Origin: Bacillota bacterium
Lineage (GTDB): Bacteria > Bacillota > UBA4882 > UBA8346
Assembly: GCA_023435565.1 (NCBI GenBank)
Contig: JAEYRN010000093.1
Location: 1 to 49,122 of the forward strand
DNA: 49,122 nt
Reading direction: 5' to 3'
Position 1 is the stretch's first letter. Each line of letters opens with the position of its first letter. Below the pieces are notes generated by a model that ran no database searches, had not been told where the DNA came from, and saw nothing but the letters and a program-made list of their open reading frames with translations. Positions 1 to 7,985 of the stretch are shown piece by piece. The position numbers and the translations under genes are program-made.

Positions 1-224
1 CTGATCAACGGACCTTTGGTGGTATATTTGCTCAACTTTGTGATGAAGTCGGCGAATTGGATTGGGCCATCGCTTTACGACAATTAATAGATTTAATTTC
101 TGATATTACGACTAAGACTGGAAAGAAATTATCAAAAATGATTAAAAGTCAACTCGAACAGTGGATTGCTGGTTTGCCTAATTATATCAAGGTTTATCTG
201 CTGATTTCTTGCTGCGAAAGTTAA
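1..224 (+). mobile_element. C-terminal fragment of a DDE transposase (IS4-like)
   Basis: An open frame enters from the left edge and stops at TAA 222-224, giving 73 residues. It begins DQRTFGGIFAQLCDEV and ends with SQLEQWIAGLPNYIKVYL. The FGxxFxxLCDE block followed by a helical tail ending in LPxYIK is what I remember from the extreme C-terminus of IS4-type transposases in Bacillota. The DDE catalytic residues would lie upstream, outside the window, so intactness cannot be judged. It abuts an AT-rich defence island, consistent with an insertion at the island edge. The family assignment is from memory of the C-terminal pattern and is moderate. Confidence 0.55.
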
Positions 225-283
225 GATTCAAGTAATAACATTGTAAATAAATAGTATTAATTCTGGTTTCATAAGTAAAAAAG

Positions 284-922
284 TTATTTTTTTGGTCTTG
301 ATGGTGGTTGCGGTGATTCCACTTTTCCTTCATTTATATTCTTTGACCCCTCATCTTTCTTTTTTAATGATATTGGAGGTTGTGATTCAACCTTCCCTCC
401 AAATGCTTCGTAGTAAATTACTTCTTTACCATCAACTTCAAGCCTAATTTTCTTTGTTTCTTTTGATTTCATTGTCTCTAACCCCTCTTTAATATAATTA
501 CGATACTGAATTTTACAAATATATGTTACAAAACTTAATGTTCCAATTAAAAAAAAATATAAAGCTAACTTATTACATAAGAGAGTCATTTTTTTCTCAA
601 TAAATTCTTCTTCTTTAACATCATCATCTATATTTGAACTATATTTTTCATCTAAATCTTTAATTTTTTTATCCATATTTTTTATTGCAAAATAGAAGCT
701 TAATATATTAGCTATCAAAACTAATAGCCAACTTATCCAAGCAGCTAATAGTAAGAAAATAGTAAATTTATTAAATGGTTTTCCTACTTTGTCAATAAAT
801 GTTAATGATAATGCTAAACCGGCAGAGGTAATAGTTAATATCGTCTTATCAAATGATTCAAAAGAGTCATCTCTAATTTTTAAAAATTCTTCTCTCCTTG
901 ATTTAAATGTATTTTCATCCAT
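284..922 (-). CDS. Small membrane protein at the end of the restriction island, unknown function
   Basis: A 212-residue protein that I do not recognise. A charged N-terminal stretch (about 1-25) is followed by two hydrophobic segments (about 29-45 and 53-80), a charged loop rich in D/E/K (about 83-110), and a third hydrophobic segment (about 113-136). A polar cytoplasmic-type tail follows. The tail contains an imperfect repeat, GKVESQPP then GKVESPQPP, and ends in PPSRPKK. It lies 70 nt downstream of the Res gene on the same strand and shares its AT-rich composition, so it is probably the last gene of the island operon. The layout resembles membrane partners of defence effectors, but that is only a structural analogy. 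No catalytic motif is visible. Confidence 0.7.
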   Translation of the reverse strand: MDENTFKSRREEFLKIRDDSFESFDKTILTITSAGLALSLTFIDKVGKPFNKFTIFLLLAAWISWLLVLIANILSFYFAIKNMDKKIKDLDEKYSSNIDDDVKEEEFIEKKMTLLCNKLALYFFLIGTLSFVTYICKIQYRNYIKEGLETMKSKETKKIRLEVDGKEVIYYEAFGGKVESQPPISLKKKDEGSKNINEGKVESPQPPSRPKK

Positions 923-992
923 AAGCAGTATCCTTACTCGTTTAATTTTGTATCATTTCATACATAGGCATTTTATAAATGACAAATAGAAC

Positions 993-3680
993 TCAAACAT
1001 CTTTATACTTCTTAAAATTAACTACGAGATTATTAAATGTATCCGGTTTATATTTATTGAAATCTTCTTCATCCACAAAAACATAATCAAAGCGTATTTT
1101 CTTCTGTGACTTATTTATATCTTCACACCATTTTTTCAACCTTTCTATCTTTAACGGGACATCAAGATCTTCCAGGCCTTTGGTTTCAACAATAAATAAT
1201 TCCTTTTCACTAGTTTTAACAAAGAAATCCGGGTAGTAACTAGATATATTTCCATCAGCGTTCACATAGTCTATACTAAAATGTACTGCTAGATAATTCT
1301 TGGCATAGGCTATAACATCCGTACATTTTTCAAGAAAGGAGGCAAATAAAAGTTCCAGTTTACTATCTCCAATAATTTTACTAAAAAGACTCTTCTGTGG
1401 AATTAGATATCCTTGGTCTTTAACAACAAATGGCCGGGTTTGTTTTAACTTGATATAATCTCTTATTTCAGCGCTGCCTTTATCCTGGATTGTTAACTCA
1501 TTAATCTTTTTCTTAAATGTTTCAATAATAGTTTTGCTTGCCTCAAGCTCGGAAAGATTACGTAGAGTATTTAGGTTATCAATCTCTATTTTTGAATTAA
1601 AAAGATGCTCAGTAATAAATTCCTTTACTTTTCCGTACAAAACATCATATCCGCTTACCAAACGTAGGTCTTTCATTATTACTTGCGAAAAATAACCTAC
1701 AACGCTTCTATAATCGGTCATAGCAGCGGAATCTAAAAATGTTGTATGGTTGATTTCCCCTGTAGTAATATCTTTAAAGATAATTTCTCGTTTTTCTTCT
1801 TCTGAGAATTGTTTGTAATTAATCTTAGCTGTGCCGAATGTAGCCGGATTTAATTCTTCAAGGTTTTTATATTCCCGGTAAATCCGGGATGTAAGCACGG
1901 GTATCTCAATATCTAGTTTATTTAAATCTTTTTTAGTGTTTTCATTATCAACTTCTATGATAATTGGAGTTTTAGGCTCTGTACCTTCACCCATCGGTTT
2001 GCGTTCGAGTTCAACACCTTCACTTTGGATAGACTCTACAAAATCCATAAATGCATCCGTTCCAACCACACTGACATATTCCGTAGTGTCAGTTCCAGGA
2101 TACATTCTCCTTAAACCACGGCCAAGCGTTTGTTCCGGCAAAATGTTACTCTTTGCGGAATAGGCCCGCAAACCAACAATTGTGGTAACATTCCGGACAT
2201 CCCAACCTTCCTTCAGCATAAGAACTGAAATAATAACTTTATATGGACTCTCCCAACTGTCTATCTGATTGGATGCCCTCCGTAATTTTTCTAACTCCTC
2301 CTTATCTTTTTTGGAGTCAGCTTCGGATATTTCACCGTTATTTTTTGTATGAATTACCAGGATTGCATTTTGAAACTCGGGATAGGAATTTTCAAGGTAT
2401 TCCGCTACATCATCGCAATTTTTTGTATCATCTGTCATAATAAATAAAATTGCTTTTTGACCTAGTTTTTCATGCTCAATGTAAGCCTTTCGCCATTCTT
2501 CAACACCAAGAGCAATAAAGTCAGCGTATTTTTCCGTATAACGGGAACTTTTCCTCTCTTCAAGTTTGGCACGGCTAGCTGTATCGGGTAAAATCGGATG
2601 TTTTACTACATTTTGTGTAATAGCTTCTACCAGAGGATAATCGGAAACCGTTTGAACAAATATAGCACCATTATTATGTTTGGGAGTTGCTGTTACATCC
2701 AATTGTAATGATAAAAAATGGTCTTTTTGTTTAAGGCGGTTGTGAATATCCTCAATAGACTTAAACCAAGCTAGTTGTGGGTTATGAATATGGTGAGCTT
2801 CATCATTAATAACGACTAGTTCATCGATCTCCCGAACGATAACTCCCAGATCTACTTTGGAATCAGTAGTTTTTCCGACCGGACGTTTACCAAGAAAATA
2901 ATCTTCGAGATTATCATCCTCAAAACTTGGTTCGGTGTCATTCCCGGCATATACACGGTGAATATTCGTCAAAAATAGATTACCGATTTTACGAACGATT
3001 GAAACTTCATCTTGAATATGAATGGTCATTTGAAAGTCATCCTGCCAATTTTGGCCTTCATAACCGTTATCGGGTAAGAGGGGATCATTAAAGAAAATCT
3101 TCAGACCGTCAAAATCTGTCCGCAACCTATCAAGCACAATAATATTAGGGGCGATTAAGAGAAAATTGGTTGCTAACTTCGAGTCTTCTTCATAGAGCTT
3201 GTGAAAATAACACCAAGTAATTATTAAACTCATTACTTTTGTTTTACCGCTGCCGGTAGCCATCTTGATAACCAGCCTAATCCATTCTTCATCAAACATA
3301 CCTGCGGATACCGCGCCGGACGAATCATAACGAATTAAATCATATTTATCTTTTACTTTGGCTACCTCATATAAGAATATTACCGTTTCAATAGCTTCTC
3401 GTTGGGCAAAGTAATATTTAAACTCAAACATAGTCCCGTCGGATTTCGGGATGATATGTTCAGTGTTAAACCACCAATTTAAAAGATCCTTTGAAGTTTC
3501 AGACGCTCCCTGATAATGATTATCACGCCACTTCTGTACTTCCTTCCGTATTTGATGAACCAATGGAGGTAATAGTTTTTCATAACTTGATTCTCGTAAA
3601 GCTTCATCAGCTGGAAACCATCGGTAATCGGGATTTAATATTTGATATGGAGATTGTGGAAATGATGGATGAATAGCCAT
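993..3680 (-). CDS. res: Type III restriction enzyme Res subunit (SF2 helicase plus PD-(D/E)XK nuclease)
   Basis: An 895-residue protein. It has the SF2 helicase/translocase motifs of type III Res subunits: Walker A ATGSGKT at 141-147, DEAH at 293-296, TATP at 330-333, and a second RecA-like part with MLKEGWDVRNV and QTLGRGLRR. The C-terminus carries a PD-(D/E)XK nuclease signature: PDFF at 817-820, then VETK with Glu832 and Lys834. Known role: with Mod it forms a complex that recognises an asymmetric site, consumes ATP, and cuts DNA when two sites are unmethylated. All key motifs are intact, so it should be active. It is separated from its Mod partner by the HEPN gene, an unusual arrangement. 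A BRF-like alternative function is unlikely given the Mod gene nearby. Confidence 0.93.
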   Translation of the reverse strand: MAIHPSFPQSPYQILNPDYRWFPADEALRESSYEKLLPPLVHQIRKEVQKWRDNHYQGASETSKDLLNWWFNTEHIIPKSDGTMFEFKYYFAQREAIETVIFLYEVAKVKDKYDLIRYDSSGAVSAGMFDEEWIRLVIKMATGSGKTKVMSLIITWCYFHKLYEEDSKLATNFLLIAPNIIVLDRLRTDFDGLKIFFNDPLLPDNGYEGQNWQDDFQMTIHIQDEVSIVRKIGNLFLTNIHRVYAGNDTEPSFEDDNLEDYFLGKRPVGKTTDSKVDLGVIVREIDELVVINDEAHHIHNPQLAWFKSIEDIHNRLKQKDHFLSLQLDVTATPKHNNGAIFVQTVSDYPLVEAITQNVVKHPILPDTASRAKLEERKSSRYTEKYADFIALGVEEWRKAYIEHEKLGQKAILFIMTDDTKNCDDVAEYLENSYPEFQNAILVIHTKNNGEISEADSKKDKEELEKLRRASNQIDSWESPYKVIISVLMLKEGWDVRNVTTIVGLRAYSAKSNILPEQTLGRGLRRMYPGTDTTEYVSVVGTDAFMDFVESIQSEGVELERKPMGEGTEPKTPIIIEVDNENTKKDLNKLDIEIPVLTSRIYREYKNLEELNPATFGTAKINYKQFSEEEKREIIFKDITTGEINHTTFLDSAAMTDYRSVVGYFSQVIMKDLRLVSGYDVLYGKVKEFITEHLFNSKIEIDNLNTLRNLSELEASKTIIETFKKKINELTIQDKGSAEIRDYIKLKQTRPFVVKDQGYLIPQKSLFSKIIGDSKLELLFASFLEKCTDVIAYAKNYLAVHFSIDYVNADGNISSYYPDFFVKTSEKELFIVETKGLEDLDVPLKIERLKKWCEDINKSQKKIRFDYVFVDEEDFNKYKPDTFNNLVVNFKKYKDV

Positions 3681-3773
3681 GTTATTTCTCCTCTTAACAA
3701 CTTTTTTAACTACGAATTATACGTTTAAATATTATAAAAACTTGTTTTATCCTAAGTTAAAAGAATTACATTC

Positions 3774-5561
3774 TTAAATACTATTTATATTTCCAAACAA
3801 AAAAGATTTGAAGTTGGAACTTTCACAAACTTGTTTCTTTCCTTGTTGTAATAGACGTTGATGAAGTTCATCTGCTAATTTTGTCTCAAGTATTACTTGT
3901 TCGATATCATTAATCTTCTTAGAAATAGCAAAATCTTTAATCTGATCTAAAATTTGATCCAAGTATGAATGTAAATTTTCTACTAAAGTTTCTGTATATG
4001 GCAATACTTTGCCAGTATGTATAATAAGATTTCTAGTTCTATAAATCCTCATAATATGCCATGTTACTCGTTTTGAATGATTAGAAAGCAAGTTACTAAT
4101 TGAATTAGCAGAAGAAAAATGTTGGCTCAATATATACATTCTATTCTTTAACAAAGGAAATCGATTTAGCTTTGAATATACTCTTTTTCTTAAATCTTCA
4201 TTTGAAGAAATGGATAATAATGCAGAAGTTTTCTCAACTAAATTTGTCCCATCTAAAATATTTTTATATATATCATATACTTCAGTCTTCCCCCGATTTA
4301 AAGTATCTGAAATAAAACAACGAATTAATCTTGTTATATAGTTATAACGTAATATTGGATTAATAGCCTCACACAAATAACATATTCTGTCTTTCCCATC
4401 ATCAGAAATCTTAGGTAATAGTGACTCAAATGCAGCCCATAAATCTAATAATTGATTTTCTATTGCATTTGCTTCTAAAGCAACGCCATGTAAATCAATA
4501 GCCCGGTTAAATCTGGAGAAAGAAGAATTCTCCAAAGTCAACATGTTTTTGATTGTTATTTCTGATTTTGCCGAAGCCTGTTTTATTGAAACATCCGTTT
4601 GGCTGAAAACCGCTCCTGTTTTTTTATCAAGAACTGCAATATTATTATCAGATAGACGATAAACCATTGCCTCCGGTAACCATTTTGGCCTATATCTATG
4701 ATAATAGTATCCAAAAAAATTTGATACTTTTACCAAAAATTCCTCTGCAAACTCACGTGCTCCTTGATGATCTAATGCTTCCAGTTTTTTTATTAGGAAG
4801 ACTTCATCTTCTTTTAAATCATCAATGAATTCTTTTTCAAGTCTATAATCGGTTAATAAATCAATTCCTTCTGAAAGTTCTATCTCAAAATATTTTAAAG
4901 GTTTTTCTAAATTTAAAAATGCCTTAGATGCTTTAAATACAACTTTAAATTCTTTTTCTGTAAAATCAAAGTAATTTAGAAATCCTTCAATTTGATTTGG
5001 ATTTGTAAAACGTTTAGGTTTTTTACCTTCAAAGAAATAACGATTGGCAAGAAAATAGACATAATTTTGGTGGTATCCACTATTTATCAAGTCTGTGATA
5101 AAAATTCTTGTTAAATTTCTTATTAAATCTTTCCCATGGGGATTTAAAACTGCTTGAGTAAGCTGGTTCTTAGTTTCTTCAAAGTAATGTTCTTCAAGAG
5201 TTTTAAGCATAGAATTTATTCTTATTGATAAATCATTTAGAGATAAATCATTTGAAGTTAATGATTCAAAGTAAATAGTGTATTTTGATCCTATTATTTT
5301 TTGGGCTATAGGGTCATTCTGTAGGCTCCACTTTAACTCTTCAATAATTGGTTTTAATGCACCTGATAGAATTACGCCACTTTTAATATCTTCTACTACA
5401 ATAGAGGCTTCATAGCATAATAATCTGGTATTTAATGCAGGGGCTTTATAAGAATCTAACGTATAATGAAAAAGCATTTCATCTATCAATTGTGCAAAAA
5501 ATAGTAATCCATCAAGTTCAGGTTTATCATCCCATTTAGTTAATGATTGAAGCCTCATCAA
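3774..5561 (-). CDS. HEPN-motif protein inserted between Mod and Res, candidate RNase effector
   Basis: A 595-residue soluble protein. The C-terminal third contains a helical segment NQLLDLWAAFESLLP (about 375-390) and, at 510-515, RNLIIH inside RTRNLIIHTG. This matches the HEPN catalytic pattern R-N-x3-H used by many toxin and defence RNases, and the paired long helices around it fit an Apea-like HEPN domain. The N-terminal 350 residues are helical and I do not recognise them; they may be the sensing part. The gene lies 93 nt upstream of Res and 71 nt downstream of Mod on the same strand, so it is very likely co-transcribed with the type III system. RNase activity is inferred from the motif and context. 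Confidence 0.7.
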   Translation of the reverse strand: MMRLQSLTKWDDKPELDGLLFFAQLIDEMLFHYTLDSYKAPALNTRLLCYEASIVVEDIKSGVILSGALKPIIEELKWSLQNDPIAQKIIGSKYTIYFESLTSNDLSLNDLSIRINSMLKTLEEHYFEETKNQLTQAVLNPHGKDLIRNLTRIFITDLINSGYHQNYVYFLANRYFFEGKKPKRFTNPNQIEGFLNYFDFTEKEFKVVFKASKAFLNLEKPLKYFEIELSEGIDLLTDYRLEKEFIDDLKEDEVFLIKKLEALDHQGAREFAEEFLVKVSNFFGYYYHRYRPKWLPEAMVYRLSDNNIAVLDKKTGAVFSQTDVSIKQASAKSEITIKNMLTLENSSFSRFNRAIDLHGVALEANAIENQLLDLWAAFESLLPKISDDGKDRICYLCEAINPILRYNYITRLIRCFISDTLNRGKTEVYDIYKNILDGTNLVEKTSALLSISSNEDLRKRVYSKLNRFPLLKNRMYILSQHFSSANSISNLLSNHSKRVTWHIMRIYRTRNLIIHTGKVLPYTETLVENLHSYLDQILDQIKDFAISKKINDIEQVILETKLADELHQRLLQQGKKQVCESSNFKSFLFGNINSI

Positions 5562-5632
5562 ATCACTCTCTTTCGCTAGAGACTATGAAACTTTAATTAT
5601 TTTTTCACAACTATTAGCAGTATTAAAGATCC

Positions 5633-7885
5633 CTATTTCCCCTCCACATTCATATCAATGATCTTCATAGTATCATTCCCAAAAATATCAACGACTTTTA
5701 TCGCAATCTTATATCGTCCAGCTTTGCATTCGTGATACGGTGTAACAAGTTCCAAGGAACGATCTTTCTTTGTCCGAAAACTTTGCCATTCATTTTCAAA
5801 GATAAAATCACCTGTCCAGATTTCCTCAATTTCTCCGGTTACTTCATTCTTGACCCGGACTATCTCCCGTTTGTTTTCAAAGTTAAAATCCACGCTCCAA
5901 TAGTCGATCCAATCGGTCCATTTCTTAGTAAGAATATCTTTGGTAATAATCCCGTTCTTATCTTTTAATACTTTAATAATTTTGCCGTTTTCAATCACTA
6001 TTTTATTGGAGCCTTCCTTCAAATTTGCGGCAGCATTATCAACCGTATCTTGTGAATAATAAACCGAGAAATCGGTTAATTCCACAGCAATTGCATTTTT
6101 CTTGAGTAACTGCTTAACTTCAATATAAGAAACATCATGGAAGACGACTTGGTTTTTTTCCACTGCCCTTTTATCAAAGACTTCACGAGGAATATATTTA
6201 AGCGCTAAGTCAATCCCCTTGGCTTTAGCTTCTTCTTGAATATTCGGAAACAATCCCATTTCAAACTCAAACGCTAAAACATCTACCCGTGAAATCCTCT
6301 TTTCCCGGCATTCCAAAATAATTTCTTCGACAAATAATCGCGTGACCGGCAGATTAATAGGCCCAATCGCTACCACTCGCCCAGCTTTTTTGCCGTGAAA
6401 ACATTTGAAATTTTCTATTACTTCTGCTTTATAGGCTCTTAAAATTAAAGAAACAAATTCTTTTTCTTTTTGTTCCAATTGTTTTTGTTTTTCTTCTTCT
6501 CGTAGGTTGAGATTAATGCCAATATAATGAGCTCGTTCATATTTGCCAAGGTTAAGGATTTCAAACGCGCGGAAGTCTTTGCCATTCTCTTTAAGTTGTC
6601 GCTGTACACCAATCATTCTTTTTCGAGTGGTATGAATAGCAAACTTACCGAGATCAGAGCCGATCCATTTTCGACCTAATTTTTCGGCTACAGCAAGAGT
6701 GGTGCCGGACCCACAGAAAAAGTCTGCTATAATATCATTTTCATAAGAAGAGGCTTTAATAATACGCTCAAGAAGAGCTTCCGGTTTTTGAGTGGGATAA
6801 TTAAGAGCCTCAATTGCTTGCGAATTAATAGGAAATATGTCATACCATAAATCATCTACAATATCACCTTTCATCTCATCAAGATACTGAATTTTTTCTG
6901 GTCGACCATTAGCAGTAAAGCGAATTAACCCTTTTCTAAAAGCCTCATCAATTCTTTCTTGCGACCATATCCAATGCATACCCGCTGGTGGTTCAAGAAT
7001 TTGACCATTAAAGTTTTTAGCTTCTCCTTTTCCTTTTTGCAAAAGAGATACAGTCCTAAATAATCTTCCGAAAGTGTCTGGTTTATAATGAGAAGAAATA
7101 TAATTCTCATCAAATTCTTTATATTGATTTTCAAAGTTAGTTTTATTTGACTTTGCATAAAAGAATATAGAATCATGTACAATTCCAAAACCAATTGATT
7201 GGGCTTTTGTAGTTCTAATTTTTTGCCAAATTACCTCATTTTTATAGAACTGTTCACCGAATATTTCTGAAAGAACTAACCGCATAAAGCTATTTAATCT
7301 ATAATCACAATGCACATAAATACTTCCATCCTCCGCCAATAAGTCTCGCATTAAAAACAGGCGCTCATAAATCATTGAAATAAAACTGTCCGCACCTTTA
7401 CCCCAAGTATCACGATATGCAAGTTCTTCCAACACATTCGGCTTTTTTGTAAAAGTATCTTCACCAATTTCAATATCCATTGAAAAATCCGCACCTACAT
7501 CAAAAGGCGGATCAATGTAAATTAACTTAATACCACCATTTTTTTCAATTTCTTCACGAATTGGGCCATTTTTTAGACTTGAAAGAATAAGCTTATTATC
7601 GCCCCAGATCAATTTATTTGTCCAGCCTGCCATCTGGCGACCCCGTTCGTCAAAGAGTGAAAGCTGAGATTTAGTGTCTTCAAGTTTTTCGGCGCGCGGC
7701 TCGTCCACCTGCTCGATAACTTGAAACGGTAAAACAATGTTGGAGACTTCATTTGTCTTGCCGTTCCATACCAGTTCGACTTCGCGCTTATCATCGAAGA
7801 GTAGAAAGCGGTATTTATCGGGTAGAGGTTTGTCGGCTTCGATGAGTTTCAAAATTTCGCGTTTTTCGTTATCGGTGAGTTTCAT
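5633..7885 (-). CDS. mod: Type III DNA methyltransferase Mod
   Basis: About 750 residues. It is a beta-class amino-methyltransferase: motif IV IYIDPPF (DPPF near 130 counted from the upstream ATG at 7900) comes before the AdoMet motif DFFCGSGTTLAV (FCGSGT near 395-400). This order is typical of type III Mod subunits. The regions between (about 200-390) and C-terminal (about 450-755) should include target recognition and the Res-binding part. I chose ATG 7885 because GGAG at 7895-7898 sits 9 nt ahead of it and overlaps the upstream ATG at 7898-7900. The gene protects host DNA and supplies sequence specificity to Res. Catalytic DPPF with Phe is a known variant of DPPY. The neighbours on both sides encode candidate RNases. 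Confidence 0.93.
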   Translation of the reverse strand: MKLTDNEKREILKLIEADKPLPDKYRFLLFDDKREVELVWNGKTNEVSNIVLPFQVIEQVDEPRAEKLEDTKSQLSLFDERGRQMAGWTNKLIWGDNKLILSSLKNGPIREEIEKNGGIKLIYIDPPFDVGADFSMDIEIGEDTFTKKPNVLEELAYRDTWGKGADSFISMIYERLFLMRDLLAEDGSIYVHCDYRLNSFMRLVLSEIFGEQFYKNEVIWQKIRTTKAQSIGFGIVHDSIFFYAKSNKTNFENQYKEFDENYISSHYKPDTFGRLFRTVSLLQKGKGEAKNFNGQILEPPAGMHWIWSQERIDEAFRKGLIRFTANGRPEKIQYLDEMKGDIVDDLWYDIFPINSQAIEALNYPTQKPEALLERIIKASSYENDIIADFFCGSGTTLAVAEKLGRKWIGSDLGKFAIHTTRKRMIGVQRQLKENGKDFRAFEILNLGKYERAHYIGINLNLREEEKQKQLEQKEKEFVSLILRAYKAEVIENFKCFHGKKAGRVVAIGPINLPVTRLFVEEIILECREKRISRVDVLAFEFEMGLFPNIQEEAKAKGIDLALKYIPREVFDKRAVEKNQVVFHDVSYIEVKQLLKKNAIAVELTDFSVYYSQDTVDNAAANLKEGSNKIVIENGKIIKVLKDKNGIITKDILTKKWTDWIDYWSVDFNFENKREIVRVKNEVTGEIEEIWTGDFIFENEWQSFRTKKDRSLELVTPYHECKAGRYKIAIKVVDIFGNDTMKIIDMNVEGK

Positions 7886-7985
7886 ATGGTCACGCTCCAT
7901 GAATTATTAATATGATAATAATAAAAAGCAGTAAATATTCTTATCAAAAACATATTTATCTTTATAAGACAAATTAATAAATGAT

